A stretch of DNA of 64,000 nucleotides from positions 342,904 to 406,903 of the forward strand of contig NZ_JAKSYJ010000119.1 in the NCBI RefSeq assembly GCF_022829365.1. The letters run 5' to 3'. Position 1 is the first letter of the stretch. Each line of letters opens with the position of its first letter. The notes under the pieces are model-generated. The model saw nothing but the letters and a program-made list of their open reading frames with translations. It made no database searches and had not been told where the DNA came from. Position numbers and translations under genes: made by a program. Source of the DNA: Methylobacterium sp. J-077 (GTDB taxonomy: Bacteria; Pseudomonadota; Alphaproteobacteria; Rhizobiales; Beijerinckiaceae). Shown in pieces: positions 49,211-58,041 of this stretch.

Positions 49211-50692
49211 ATGGTCCGCTTGGTAAATCGATTGCGTGGACGCGGCCGCCCCGGCGGCCTGCGATACGGCGCCAACCTGCTCGGGCAGGCCGCCGGGCGC
49301 GGCGTCTACTTGGCGGCGGGCTTCGCCGCCTTCGTGATGGTCGGTCATTACGCCGGCCCGGCGGCGCTCGGCCGCTACGGTCTCGCCCTGGCGGTGCTGG
49401 CGGTGGCGCTCATCGCCGCCGATTTCGGCACGACCCTGACCTTCGGGGCGCGCCTCGGCGCGGGTGCGCCGGAGATGCGCGCCGTCGAGTTCGGCCGCAT
49501 GATCTCGGCCCGGCTGATCCTCGGCCTCGTCACCGGCGTGGCTCTGCTCTGCGCCCTGCCGTTGCTGCCCGTCGAGATCCGGCCCGCACTGGCGCTCGCG
49601 GCCGTGCTGATGCCGCTCGCGGCCGCGCGCTTCCTCGATTCCCTGTTCCAGGTCTGCGGCCGGCCCGGCTGGTCGGTCTGGCCGTCACTCGCCAATGCCG
49701 GGAGCCTGGTCGGCGGCACGGCACTCACGCTCTGGTTGCATCTACCCGAAGCCGCTCTGAGCGTCGTCGCGGTGGCCTCGGGCATCGTCTACGGCTTGGT
49801 CGGCCTGATCTTGGCCGCCCGGCTCGTGCCCCTGCGTCCGGCCTCCCTGTCGCATGGCTGGGCGACCGTGCGGGCGGCCGCCGGGGTCGGGATCTCGAAC
49901 GCGCTGGGCTCGCTCAACGGCCGCATCAGCCTGATCATGCTGGCGGCCCTGGCGGGAGCGGCCGAACTCGGCCAGTTCACCGCTGGCTTCCGGTTCTTCG
50001 AGCTGGGCGCCGCAGTGGCGATCACCCTGTGCGCGCCGCTGGTGCCGGTGTTCGGCCGTGCGGTCGGGACCCTCGATCTCGCCCGCCCGCGCTCGGGAAC
50101 AGACCGCCTCCGCGCCAGCGTGCGCCCGGCCCTGACCCTGATCCTGGCGGCCTCGGGCGCCGGGACGGTGGCGGCCTGCGCCGTCGCCGAGCCCCTGATC
50201 CGCCTGGTCTTCGGCCCGGACTTTTCCGCGGCCACCCCGGTGCTGCGCATCGCCGCTGCCATGAGCGCCCTCCTGATCGCGGCCACGGTGCTGTTCGCCG
50301 GCCTCGTGCCGCTCGGCCGGACCGGTTTCGCGGTGCGCGGCAGTGCCGCCGCTTGCGCTGTGAACCTGGCGGCATGCGCGGTTCTGATCCCATGGAATCC
50401 GCTGCTCGGCGCCGCCTGGGCCGCCCTCCTGGCCGAGATCGCGATGCTCGCAGTGGTCGCCCACGCCTTCTGGCGGGAGGCGGGCGCCCCGCTCGCGCCC
50501 GCGGATCTGCCGACGATGTTCGGCCCGGGCCTCGTCACCGGCCTCGTCTGGGCCGCCGGCCCAGCGGCGCTCGTGCCAGTCACGGTACCGGCCGCCGCCG
50601 GTCTCTCCGCCGCCGTGGCGGCGTGGCTGTGCCTGCGCCGCCGCACCCCCGCCGATCCCCTGTCCCTCTCGATCCCGGAAGCTTCCTCATGA
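49211..50692 (+). CDS. Polysaccharide flippase (Wzx/MOP family)
   Basis: Protein of 493 residues from ATG 49211 with about 13 hydrophobic segments. GANLLGQAAGRGVYLAAGF and the segment YAGPAALGRYGLALAVLAVA are typical of the first two helices of Wzx/RfbX proteins; SNALGSLNGRISLIMLAAL opens the second half. It moves lipid-linked repeat units across the inner membrane. It starts the second EPS operon, and its stop overlaps the next start. Confidence 0.9.
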   Translation: MVRLVNRLRGRGRPGGLRYGANLLGQAAGRGVYLAAGFAAFVMVGHYAGPAALGRYGLALAVLAVALIAADFGTTLTFGARLGAGAPEMRAVEFGRMISARLILGLVTGVALLCALPLLPVEIRPALALAAVLMPLAAARFLDSLFQVCGRPGWSVWPSLANAGSLVGGTALTLWLHLPEAALSVVAVASGIVYGLVGLILAARLVPLRPASLSHGWATVRAAAGVGISNALGSLNGRISLIMLAALAGAAELGQFTAGFRFFELGAAVAITLCAPLVPVFGRAVGTLDLARPRSGTDRLRASVRPALTLILAASGAGTVAACAVAEPLIRLVFGPDFSAATPVLRIAAAMSALLIAATVLFAGLVPLGRTGFAVRGSAAACAVNLAACAVLIPWNPLLGAAWAALLAEIAMLAVVAHAFWREAGAPLAPADLPTMFGPGLVTGLVWAAGPAALVPVTVPAAAGLSAAVAAWLCLRRRTPADPLSLSIPEASS

Positions 50693-51630
50693 GCGACGTT
50701 CCCGTGCTCTCCATCGTCATCCCGACCTACAACCGCGCCGACACGCTGCGCCTGTGCCTGCGCGCCTTCGAACGGCAGGCGACCGACGTGCCGTTCGAGA
50801 TCGTCGTCTGCGACGACGGCTCCACGGACGCGACCGGCACGGTGATCAGCCGCGCGGTCACCACGGGCCGCGTCCCTGTGGTGCATCTGCGCCAGGAGAA
50901 TGAAGGGGCCAACGCCGCCCGCAACCACGCCATCGGGGCGGCAAGGGGCGAGCGCCTGCTGATCGTCAACGACGACACCATCCCGTCTCCCGGCCTCGTC
51001 GCCGCGCATCTCGCCGCCCACGCGAGACGGGGCGGGCGCGAGACCGCGATCCTCGGGCGCATGACCATCGACCCGGCGCTGCCGTTCTCGCCGTTCTCGG
51101 CCCTGCACCACGACGCCTCCTACGACGCGCTGGAAGGCCGCGTGGAGGTCGGCTGGGACGCCTTCCTGACCTGCAACGTCAGCGTCGACCGGCGCCTGCT
51201 TGAGGAGGCCGGCGGCTTTGACCCGCGGCTGACCTGGCACGAGGATATCGAGCTCGGCGAGCGGCTGGCCCGCCGCGGCATGCACCTGTTCTACGCTCCG
51301 GAGGCTTTGGCCTATCACCACCATCTGCTCGACGAGGCGGCCTATCTGCGCATCGCCGAGCGCGAGGGCGCGGCCCTGGTGCTGTGGTACCGCAAGCGCC
51401 CCGACCTTGCGCCCGACCTCACCCGGCTCGGCCTCGTCGGCCCGCCGCCCCTCGCCGCGTCGCCGCGCCACCGCGTCGCCGACCTGGCGATGCCGACCGC
51501 CCTGCTGCCCGGATGGCAGATGGCGGCCCGCGCCTTGACGCGGATCAGCCCGGAAGCCGGCCGCACGGTCTGGCGCCGGCTGTTCCAGCGCCAGAAGCGC
51601 CTCGCCATCGCCCGGGCGCTGGCGGCGTGA
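50689..51630 (+). CDS. Glycosyltransferase family 2
   Basis: GT-A protein of 313 residues from ATG 50689. Seen are LSIVIPTYNRADTLRLCL, VCDDGSTDAT, ANAARNHAIGAA and the metal site VNDDTI (here NDD). The later TWHEDIELGERLARRGM is the acceptor-side ED motif. It probably acts on the same polymer as the other glycosyltransferases of the locus. It overlaps the beta-helix gene by a single base (TGATG). Confidence 0.92.
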   Translation: MSDVPVLSIVIPTYNRADTLRLCLRAFERQATDVPFEIVVCDDGSTDATGTVISRAVTTGRVPVVHLRQENEGANAARNHAIGAARGERLLIVNDDTIPSPGLVAAHLAAHARRGGRETAILGRMTIDPALPFSPFSALHHDASYDALEGRVEVGWDAFLTCNVSVDRRLLEEAGGFDPRLTWHEDIELGERLARRGMHLFYAPEALAYHHHLLDEAAYLRIAEREGAALVLWYRKRPDLAPDLTRLGLVGPPPLAASPRHRVADLAMPTALLPGWQMAARALTRISPEAGRTVWRRLFQRQKRLAIARALAA

Positions 51631-53000
51631 TGCGAGACGCCCGACACAGCCTTGTAGCCCTGCTCCTGCCGGCGCTGGCGGCCTGCGGCGCGGCCGATGC
51701 GCAATCGCAGCAGAACATCCTGGTCGATCCCGCCGGCAGCGCGATGGACGGTTACCGCACGGTGGTACGGCTCGCCGACGTGCCGTTCGCGAGCCTCGGC
51801 CCTGGATCCAGCGTGCTGGTCCGCGGCGGCAGCTACGGCGACGTGGCGGTGATCGGGTCCCGCGGCAGCGCCGAGGCACCGGTCACCGTGGTGGCGGTCG
51901 CCGGGACCAAGCCGGTCCTGTCGAACTCTGTGGTGTTCGAGAACGCCGCCTACGTCACGGTCACCGGCCTGACCGTGCAGGGCGCGGCCAATTCCGGTTT
52001 CATCATCCGCCGCGGCTCGCACCACGTCACGGTCTCGGGCTCGACCGTGTCGAAATCCGGGCTCGGCATCTGGATCGGCGACGGTGCGGGGGCCGGCCAC
52101 CGCATCACCGGCAACACGCTCGCCGACAACAAGACCCACGGCGTCGCCGTCGACGTGATCAACGTGCCCCCGGAGGACCCGAGCTACATCCTGTCCAACA
52201 CCGTGACCGGCAACGGCATCCACGGCATGGAGATCAACGGCTCCGGCTACGTGGTCGAGGGCAACCGGGTCTCGGGCAACGGCGTCGGGATGTCGGGCAC
52301 ATCCGGCATCCACGTCTACGCCAAGGACGCCGCCCAGGACGCCGGCGACCGCAACACGATCCGGTACAACATCGTCAGCGGCCAGAAAGAAACCATCGGC
52401 CAGGACGGCAACGGCATCCAGATCGATCAATGGTGCGACGGCAACACCGTCGCGTTCAACGTCGCCACCGACAATGACGGCGCGGGCATCAACCTGTTCG
52501 ATGCCGGCTCCAATACGGTGGTCAACAACACCGTCACCGGCAACATGCGCGATTCCGGCGGCCGCCACGTCTATCGCGGCGAGATCGTGCTGGCCTCCGA
52601 CTACACGAAGAGCGTCGACCGCACCGCGGGCAACCGGGTGCTCAACAACATCGCCTTCGCCACGCGGCCCGGGATAGCGGCCATCGCGGTCGAGGCGACC
52701 ACCGCCGACAACGGCAACGCGATCGGGCCGAACTTCATCGGCAGCAGCGTCGGCGCCCCGCTCTATCACTGGGCCGCCACGTCAACCAGCGACGGGGCGA
52801 GCCTGCCGCTGCACGGGCAAGGCCCCGACCTCGCCGGCACACCCGCCTTCCGCGACCGCGCGGCCCCGTTCGCGGACGGCCTCGCGCTGACCAAGCCCCC
52901 CGCCCGCGCCGGCATCCCCCTCGGCGCGATCCGCGATCTCGCCGGCCGCGCCTACGCGCCCGGCGAGGCCCCGACCTTCGGCGCCTACAGGAGCCCGTAA
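51630..53000 (+). CDS. Right-handed beta-helix lipoprotein
   Basis: Protein of 456 residues. A signal segment with lipobox (LAAC, Cys19) is followed by repeated beta-helix coils, rich in ITGN, VSGN and NTVTGN steps, from about residue 90 to 330 (pectate-lyase/NosD-like). The last 120 residues form a separate, less repetitive part with LAGTPAFRDRAAPF. Similar proteins in EPS loci are lyases, epimerases or acetyl-modifying proteins acting on the polymer. Catalytic residues cannot be assigned. It is predicted to be periplasmic and lipid-anchored. Confidence 0.85.
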   Translation: MRDARHSLVALLLPALAACGAADAQSQQNILVDPAGSAMDGYRTVVRLADVPFASLGPGSSVLVRGGSYGDVAVIGSRGSAEAPVTVVAVAGTKPVLSNSVVFENAAYVTVTGLTVQGAANSGFIIRRGSHHVTVSGSTVSKSGLGIWIGDGAGAGHRITGNTLADNKTHGVAVDVINVPPEDPSYILSNTVTGNGIHGMEINGSGYVVEGNRVSGNGVGMSGTSGIHVYAKDAAQDAGDRNTIRYNIVSGQKETIGQDGNGIQIDQWCDGNTVAFNVATDNDGAGINLFDAGSNTVVNNTVTGNMRDSGGRHVYRGEIVLASDYTKSVDRTAGNRVLNNIAFATRPGIAAIAVEATTADNGNAIGPNFIGSSVGAPLYHWAATSTSDGASLPLHGQGPDLAGTPAFRDRAAPFADGLALTKPPARAGIPLGAIRDLAGRAYAPGEAPTFGAYRSP

Positions 53001-53002
53001 CC

Positions 53003-54130
53003 ATGCTTCGCATCGGGATCGACGCGCACGTGCTCACCGGCAAGCCCCAGGGCAGCCGGACCTGGCTCGTGAACATCATCGGGCGGGCCGCCGCCCGCCA
53101 TCCGGACGCGACCTACGTGGTCTATTCCGGCGACCCGGAGGCCTGCGCCCGCATCGTCTCGGGCCCCAATATCGAGCATCAGCGGCTGCCGCGGGTGCCG
53201 GCGAGCGTCCGCCTGCTGGCGATCTGGCCGTGGCTGGTGTTCCGCGACCGGCTCGACACCCTGCTCACCACCTACATCGCCCCGCCGCTGGTGCCGGGAA
53301 ACCGGCAGGTGGTGGTGGTCCACGACATCCTGTTCGAGACCCACCCCGAGTTCTTCTCCTGGCGGATGCGCTGGCGGAACCGCGTCCTCACCCGGCTCTC
53401 GGCCCGGCGCGCCAAGCTGGTCCTGACCATCTCCGACTACAGCCGCGACTCCATCGCCAAGGTCTACGGCATCGAGCGCGACCGGATCGCCGAGGTGCGC
53501 TGCGGCTCGACCCCGCCGCGGGCTTCCGCGGAGCGCAGCCCGCTGGCGGATGGCAGACCCTACCTGCTGATGGTCGGCCGCTTGGAGCCGCGCAAGAATC
53601 TCGGCCTGGTGCTCGATGCCTTCGCGCGCCTGCCCGCGGGCGCGGCCCGGCTGATCGTGGTCGGCAAAGGCGACGGCGAGCGGCCCGAGACCCTCGACCG
53701 CCTGACCCGGACCCCGGACGCTGTGCATATCGCCGGCATCGACGATAACGGCCTGTCCGATCTCTACGGCCGAGCCGCCGCCCTGGTCTTCCCGAGCCGC
53801 GGCGAGGGCTGGGGCATCCCGGTGCTCGACAGTCTCGCGCGCGGCACACCGGTGATCGCCTCGAGCCTCACGGCAATTCCCGAGGCGGGGGGCAGTGCCG
53901 CGAGCTATTTCGACCCGGACGCCCCGGACCGGGTCGAGCGGCTGGCCGAGCTGATGCGCGCGGCGATCGACGGCCGCCTGCCCTTCGATGCGGGCGCCGC
54001 CCGGGCGCACGCCGCCCGGCACGACTGGGATGGCCCGGCCGCCACTTTCGTCGACCTGATGCGCCGGAATTTCCCGGCCCGGATTCCGGCGCACGATCTC
54101 CACGCGCCGGTGCCGCATCTGCGCGGCTGA
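53003..54130 (+). CDS. Glycosyltransferase family 4
   Basis: GT-B protein of 375 residues. It begins LRIGIDAHVLTGKPQGSRTW, typical of mannosyltransferase-like GT4 enzymes. The acceptor-side VVVHDILFETHPEFFSWRMRWR (in outline) and the SDYSRDSIAKVYG loop follow; the donor site has MVGRLEPRKNLGLVLDAF and VFPSRGEGWGIPVLDSLARGTPV. It ends the EPS locus; the stop is 7 bases before the stop of a convergent MFS gene. Confidence 0.92.
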   Translation: MLRIGIDAHVLTGKPQGSRTWLVNIIGRAAARHPDATYVVYSGDPEACARIVSGPNIEHQRLPRVPASVRLLAIWPWLVFRDRLDTLLTTYIAPPLVPGNRQVVVVHDILFETHPEFFSWRMRWRNRVLTRLSARRAKLVLTISDYSRDSIAKVYGIERDRIAEVRCGSTPPRASAERSPLADGRPYLLMVGRLEPRKNLGLVLDAFARLPAGAARLIVVGKGDGERPETLDRLTRTPDAVHIAGIDDNGLSDLYGRAAALVFPSRGEGWGIPVLDSLARGTPVIASSLTAIPEAGGSAASYFDPDAPDRVERLAELMRAAIDGRLPFDAGAARAHAARHDWDGPAATFVDLMRRNFPARIPAHDLHAPVPHLRG

Positions 54131-54137
54131 GCTGCGC

Positions 54138-55451
54138 CTATTCCGCCGGCGTGAGGCCGGCGGCGAAGGGCTCGGCGGGCGCCTCCGCGGCGATCGGATC
54201 CTGGATCAGCACCCAGTATCCAAGCGCCGCCACCACGGCGATCACCGCGCCGGTGATGAAGGCCATGGAGAAATGGCCGGTCCCGCCGACAATGAAGCCG
54301 GTCACCGTCGGGGCCAGGGCGCCGCCGATATACCCGCCGAAATTCTGCATCGCGCCGAGCGAGGCGGTGGCGTTGGCCGGCGCCGCCACGGAGGCCATCG
54401 CCCAGGCCGCCGACGAGCTGACATAGACCAGGAACAGCGACGCCGAGATGCACACCATGGCGAGCGTATCGCTCGGCGTCAGCGCGGCGACCACCGTGCA
54501 GGCCGCGGTGGCGAGCAGACCCAGCACCATCGGGATCTTGCGGCTGCGGATCGGGTCGATCCCGCGCCGGACCAGGATGTCGACGATCCGGCCGCCGAGC
54601 ACCCCGCCCAGCACGCCGAAGGCGAACGGGATCGCCCCGATGATCCCGGTCTTCTGCAGGGTGAAGTGGCGCTCGATCTCCAGATAGCTCGGCAGCCAGG
54701 CGGTGTAGAGCCAAGTCATGTAGATGCAGCCGAAATACCCCATGATCATGCCCCAGCTGGTCCGGTAGCGGAACAGCCGCTTCCACGCGTTCCAGGTGAC
54801 GCGCCGGTCGGCATTGGGCGCGTCGCCCTCCTCCAGGAAGGCGCGCTCGGCCGGAGTGAGGTCGATCTCGGGGGGGTTGCGGAACACCAGGTAGACGATG
54901 CCGGCGAGCACCAGCCCGGCCGCGCCCATGATGAGGAACATCGCCCGCCAGCCGAAGCTCACCATCAGGAAGGTGAGCAGCGGGAGGGCCAGGAAGGTGC
55001 CGAGCGAGGAGGCGCAGTTCCAGATCCCGGTGGCGGTGCCGCGCTCGCGGATATTGAACCAGTCGCGCGAGACCCGGGCGCAGGTCGGGAAATGCGGCGC
55101 CTCGCCGAGGCCGAGCACGATGCGCGCGCCCACGAACTGCCAGAACGAGGTCACGGCCCCGCCGAGCATCTGGCCGAGCGACCAGCAACTGAGCCCGAGG
55201 GTCAGCGTCAGGCGCGGGCCGAGCCGGTCGGCCAAGGCGCCGGCCGGCAGTTGCGCGAAGGCGTAGGCCCATAGGAACGCGGAGAGCAGCAGGCCCATAT
55301 CGGGGATCGACAGGCCGAGATCCTGCCGGATCAGCGGGTTGGCCACCGCCAGGGTGGCGCGGTCGACGTAATTCACCACCCCGGCCGTCACCAGCAGGAT
55401 GAGCGAGATCGTCTGGATGCGCTTCACGCGCGGCGATGCGGCCGGAGCCAT
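54138..55451 (-). CDS. MFS transporter, anion:cation symporter (ACS) family
   Basis: Protein of 437 residues from ATG 55451, preceded by a GGGGGG-rich ribosome site. About 12 hydrophobic segments. N-terminal VNYVDRATLAVANPLIRQDL and AGALADRLGPRLTLTLG fit the ACS family (hexuronate, galactonate, phthalate uptake), with GLGEAPHFPTCARVSRDWF typical after helix 4. It probably imports a sugar acid or other organic anion with protons. No catabolic gene is adjacent. Confidence 0.9.
   Translation of the reverse strand: MAPAASPRVKRIQTISLILLVTAGVVNYVDRATLAVANPLIRQDLGLSIPDMGLLLSAFLWAYAFAQLPAGALADRLGPRLTLTLGLSCWSLGQMLGGAVTSFWQFVGARIVLGLGEAPHFPTCARVSRDWFNIRERGTATGIWNCASSLGTFLALPLLTFLMVSFGWRAMFLIMGAAGLVLAGIVYLVFRNPPEIDLTPAERAFLEEGDAPNADRRVTWNAWKRLFRYRTSWGMIMGYFGCIYMTWLYTAWLPSYLEIERHFTLQKTGIIGAIPFAFGVLGGVLGGRIVDILVRRGIDPIRSRKIPMVLGLLATAACTVVAALTPSDTLAMVCISASLFLVYVSSSAAWAMASVAAPANATASLGAMQNFGGYIGGALAPTVTGFIVGGTGHFSMAFITGAVIAVVAALGYWVLIQDPIAAEAPAEPFAAGLTPAE
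54143..54163. terminator. Hairpin just beyond the EPS operon
   Basis: CCGCCGGC and GCCGGCGG form a perfect 8-bp stem with a five-base GTGAG loop. It is 12 bases after the last EPS stop and lies within the 3' end of the convergent MFS gene. A short T-run is lacking, so it is a candidate only. Confidence 0.35.
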
Positions 55452-55653
55452 GAATTCCCCCCGATTTCTTGACGGATGCGCACTCTTCACGGTGCTCCGG
55501 GTCCGCAGCGTCGTTTGCGACTCACGGCGGCCCGACGGCATTCTGCACCGAATGCCTCCGAGGGGAAGCTGCCGGCTAACAGATCGCCCCCTCGCGTCGC
55601 GGGTCCGGGCGTCGTAGACCGGCCGGACCCGCCACCGACCGAGACCGCCCCGC

Positions 55654-56805
55654 GTGCGCCTGACCCAGATCACCCACCACGACCTCGACGGCTACGGCGC
55701 CGCCACGGTCGCCGCCGCCTGCGCGGCGGTCGAGCGCGTCGTCCACGTGCCGCGCTACAGCGATGTCGGCCCGGTCTTCGAGGACGAGACCAAGCGCCTG
55801 GCCCGGGCGGGCGAGAGCGAGATCCTGCTCATGACCGATCTCGGCCTGGAGGAGCAGACCATCGCGGGCCTGAAGAAGTTCGCCGCCATGAACCGCCGCC
55901 GCGAGGACGGCCGCAAGCACCGGCTCGTGGTCCTCGACCACCACGCCTCCTCGCTGGACCAGCTGCGCCGCCAGGGGCTTGAGCCCGTGGCCGATCCGGA
56001 GCGGCCCGGCCTGAGCCGGATCGACCTCGGCGATCCGGACTGCACCCTGCTGATCGACGAAAACGTCTGCGCGACCCGGATGACCTTCGATCACCGGGCG
56101 CTGTTCGCCAGCCACGAGCCTGAGACCGACCTCTCCGCCCTGCTGGCGGCGATCGACGCCGTGGACCTCTGGCGCAAGGACAGCCCGGCCTTCCCGGGCG
56201 GACTGGCGCTGGACGAGCTGTTCTGGGAGAGCGTGTCGAGCTTCGTGCCGGTCGGCCATCCCTGGCACGAGACCTTCATGGCCGGCCTGCTGCTCGCCGC
56301 CGCCGCGGCCCTGCGGGAGGGCGCGAGCCCGGCCGACCTGGAGCGCCGCGCCCTGTCGTTCCGCACCGCCGTGACCGAGACCCTGTTGCGCGACGCGCCG
56401 GACGACGACCGGGCGCTGACCACGCGCATGCGGCTCGCCCGGGCGCTTGCCCGCTCGGACGCCCTGTTCCGCCCGCTCAAGGACGGCACGCTCCTGTCCT
56501 TCGCCCTCGATTCGGGCACGTTCCAGCGGGTCTCCGACCTGATCATGGATGCGGGCCGGGCCAAGCGCGTCGTCAACGTCCAGCGGATGGGCACGCTGTC
56601 GTTCCGCTCCAACGACGGCACGGCGCTCGACGGCGCCCGCCTGTTCCGCGGCGGCGGCCACCGCGACGCCGCCGGCGGCCGGCTCCAGAGCGGCTCGGCC
56701 TTCTCGATGGCCGACGCGATCGCCCAGGTCGAGCCGGTGCTGAACCCGGACAAGCCCCCGGAGGCGGACAGCCCGTTCGCGGCGTTGAAGAACTGGAAGG
56801 GGTGA
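55654..56805 (+). CDS. DHH-family phosphoesterase
   Basis: Protein of 383 residues from GTG 55654. The N-terminus has DHD (THHDLDGYGA), LMTDLG and DHH (VVLDHHASS) motifs that bind two metal ions. The C-terminal DHHA1 domain ends in FRGGGHRDAAGGRL. The family cleaves phosphodiester bonds in oligonucleotides or cyclic dinucleotides and includes RecJ, NrnA and GdpP. The protein has no sensor or membrane domain. It most resembles standalone DHH proteins; a nanoRNase or other role cannot be decided from sequence. Confidence 0.88.
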   Translation: MRLTQITHHDLDGYGAATVAAACAAVERVVHVPRYSDVGPVFEDETKRLARAGESEILLMTDLGLEEQTIAGLKKFAAMNRRREDGRKHRLVVLDHHASSLDQLRRQGLEPVADPERPGLSRIDLGDPDCTLLIDENVCATRMTFDHRALFASHEPETDLSALLAAIDAVDLWRKDSPAFPGGLALDELFWESVSSFVPVGHPWHETFMAGLLLAAAAALREGASPADLERRALSFRTAVTETLLRDAPDDDRALTTRMRLARALARSDALFRPLKDGTLLSFALDSGTFQRVSDLIMDAGRAKRVVNVQRMGTLSFRSNDGTALDGARLFRGGGHRDAAGGRLQSGSAFSMADAIAQVEPVLNPDKPPEADSPFAALKNWKG

Positions 56806-56844
56806 GGCTGGAAGCGTCCGGTTGCGGAAAAAGATCCGACACCC

Positions 56845-58041
56845 ATGCGCCCGGATCGCGTGCCCATCCGCATCCTGATCGTCGTCGCCCTCGCCCAGAT
56901 CGTCGGCTGGGGCAGCGTCAGCCTGACCTCCATCGTCGGCACGGCGATCGCGGCCGACCTCGGGGTGGACATCGCGGCTGTGTTTGCCGGCAATTCGGTT
57001 CATTACGCGGTCATGGGCTTGTGCACTCCGTTCCTGGCCCGGGCGTTTGACCAGTACGGCGCGCGGCGGGTGATGATCGCCGGGAGTGTCGTCGCGGGTC
57101 CGGGCTTCGCCGTCATGGCGGTCGCGCAGGGCTACGGCACCTATCTCGCCGCCTGGGCGATCCTCGGCGCGGCCGGGAGCGCCACGCTGACGACGGCCGC
57201 CAACATCCTGCTGACCGAGATGGTCGGACGGGCAGCCGGCCGGGCGATCGGGGCGATGATGCTCATGACCGGCCTGTCCAGCAGCCTGTTCTGGCCGACA
57301 ACGGCGTTCCTGAACGACGTCTTTGGATGGCGGGGCACATGCGGCGTCTATGCCGGGGCGATGTGGCTCGTCTGCGTGCCGCTCTACCTCTACGGTGTGC
57401 CGCGCCGGTCGACGGAGCCCGCCGCTCCCCCCTTGCGAGACGCGATCCCGGCCGAGCCACCCCCGGAAATCGGCACCTTCGCGCTGATCGTCGTCGGCAG
57501 CGCGCTCAGCGCCTTCGTCGCCTTCGGTCTCAGCGCCATCATGGTCGAACTGCTGATCGTCGAGGGCTTGAGCCGCCCGGAAGCGATCGGCTACGGCTCC
57601 GCTCTCGGGGTGATCCAGATCAGTGCGCGAGCGATCAATTTTTTCGGCGGCGGCCGCCTGGACGGATTGACCACCGGCCTGATCGCGGCGTTCGCCGTCC
57701 TCACGGCGCTGCTGCTGCTCGCCGCAGGCGACGGTGGCCCCGCCGCGGCCGGGGCGTTCATTCTGCTCTACGGACTCGGCAGCGGTGCCATGGCGGTGGC
57801 GCGAGCGACGATCCCGCTCGTCTTCTTCGACCGGGCGACCTATGCCCGGGCGGCATCCCGCATCGCGCTGCCACTCAATCTGGCGTCAGCCCTGTCGCCG
57901 CCGGCCCTTGCGGCCGTACTGACCCGGTTCGGCGGCAATGCGGTGCTCGTGCTCTCGGCCGGATTCATGGCGGCGGCCACGGTTGCCCTTCTGGTGCTGG
58001 CGCGCCGCCGTCCGCGCGCTCAAGGGACTGTCAGAGCCTGA
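56845..58041 (+). CDS. MFS transporter
   Basis: Protein of 398 residues with about 12 hydrophobic segments. Opening LIVVALAQIVGWGSVSLTSIVGTAIA matches MFS carriers related to CynX/NarK-like or multidrug types. FLARAFDQYGARRVMIAG is the loop after helix 2. It follows the DHH gene by 39 bases. The last 11 bases overlap the convergent lptB gene, so the two transcripts would be antisense at their ends. The substrate is unknown. Confidence 0.87.
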   Translation: MRPDRVPIRILIVVALAQIVGWGSVSLTSIVGTAIAADLGVDIAAVFAGNSVHYAVMGLCTPFLARAFDQYGARRVMIAGSVVAGPGFAVMAVAQGYGTYLAAWAILGAAGSATLTTAANILLTEMVGRAAGRAIGAMMLMTGLSSSLFWPTTAFLNDVFGWRGTCGVYAGAMWLVCVPLYLYGVPRRSTEPAAPPLRDAIPAEPPPEIGTFALIVVGSALSAFVAFGLSAIMVELLIVEGLSRPEAIGYGSALGVIQISARAINFFGGGRLDGLTTGLIAAFAVLTALLLLAAGDGGPAAAGAFILLYGLGSGAMAVARATIPLVFFDRATYARAASRIALPLNLASALSPPALAAVLTRFGGNAVLVLSAGFMAAATVALLVLARRRPRAQGTVRA

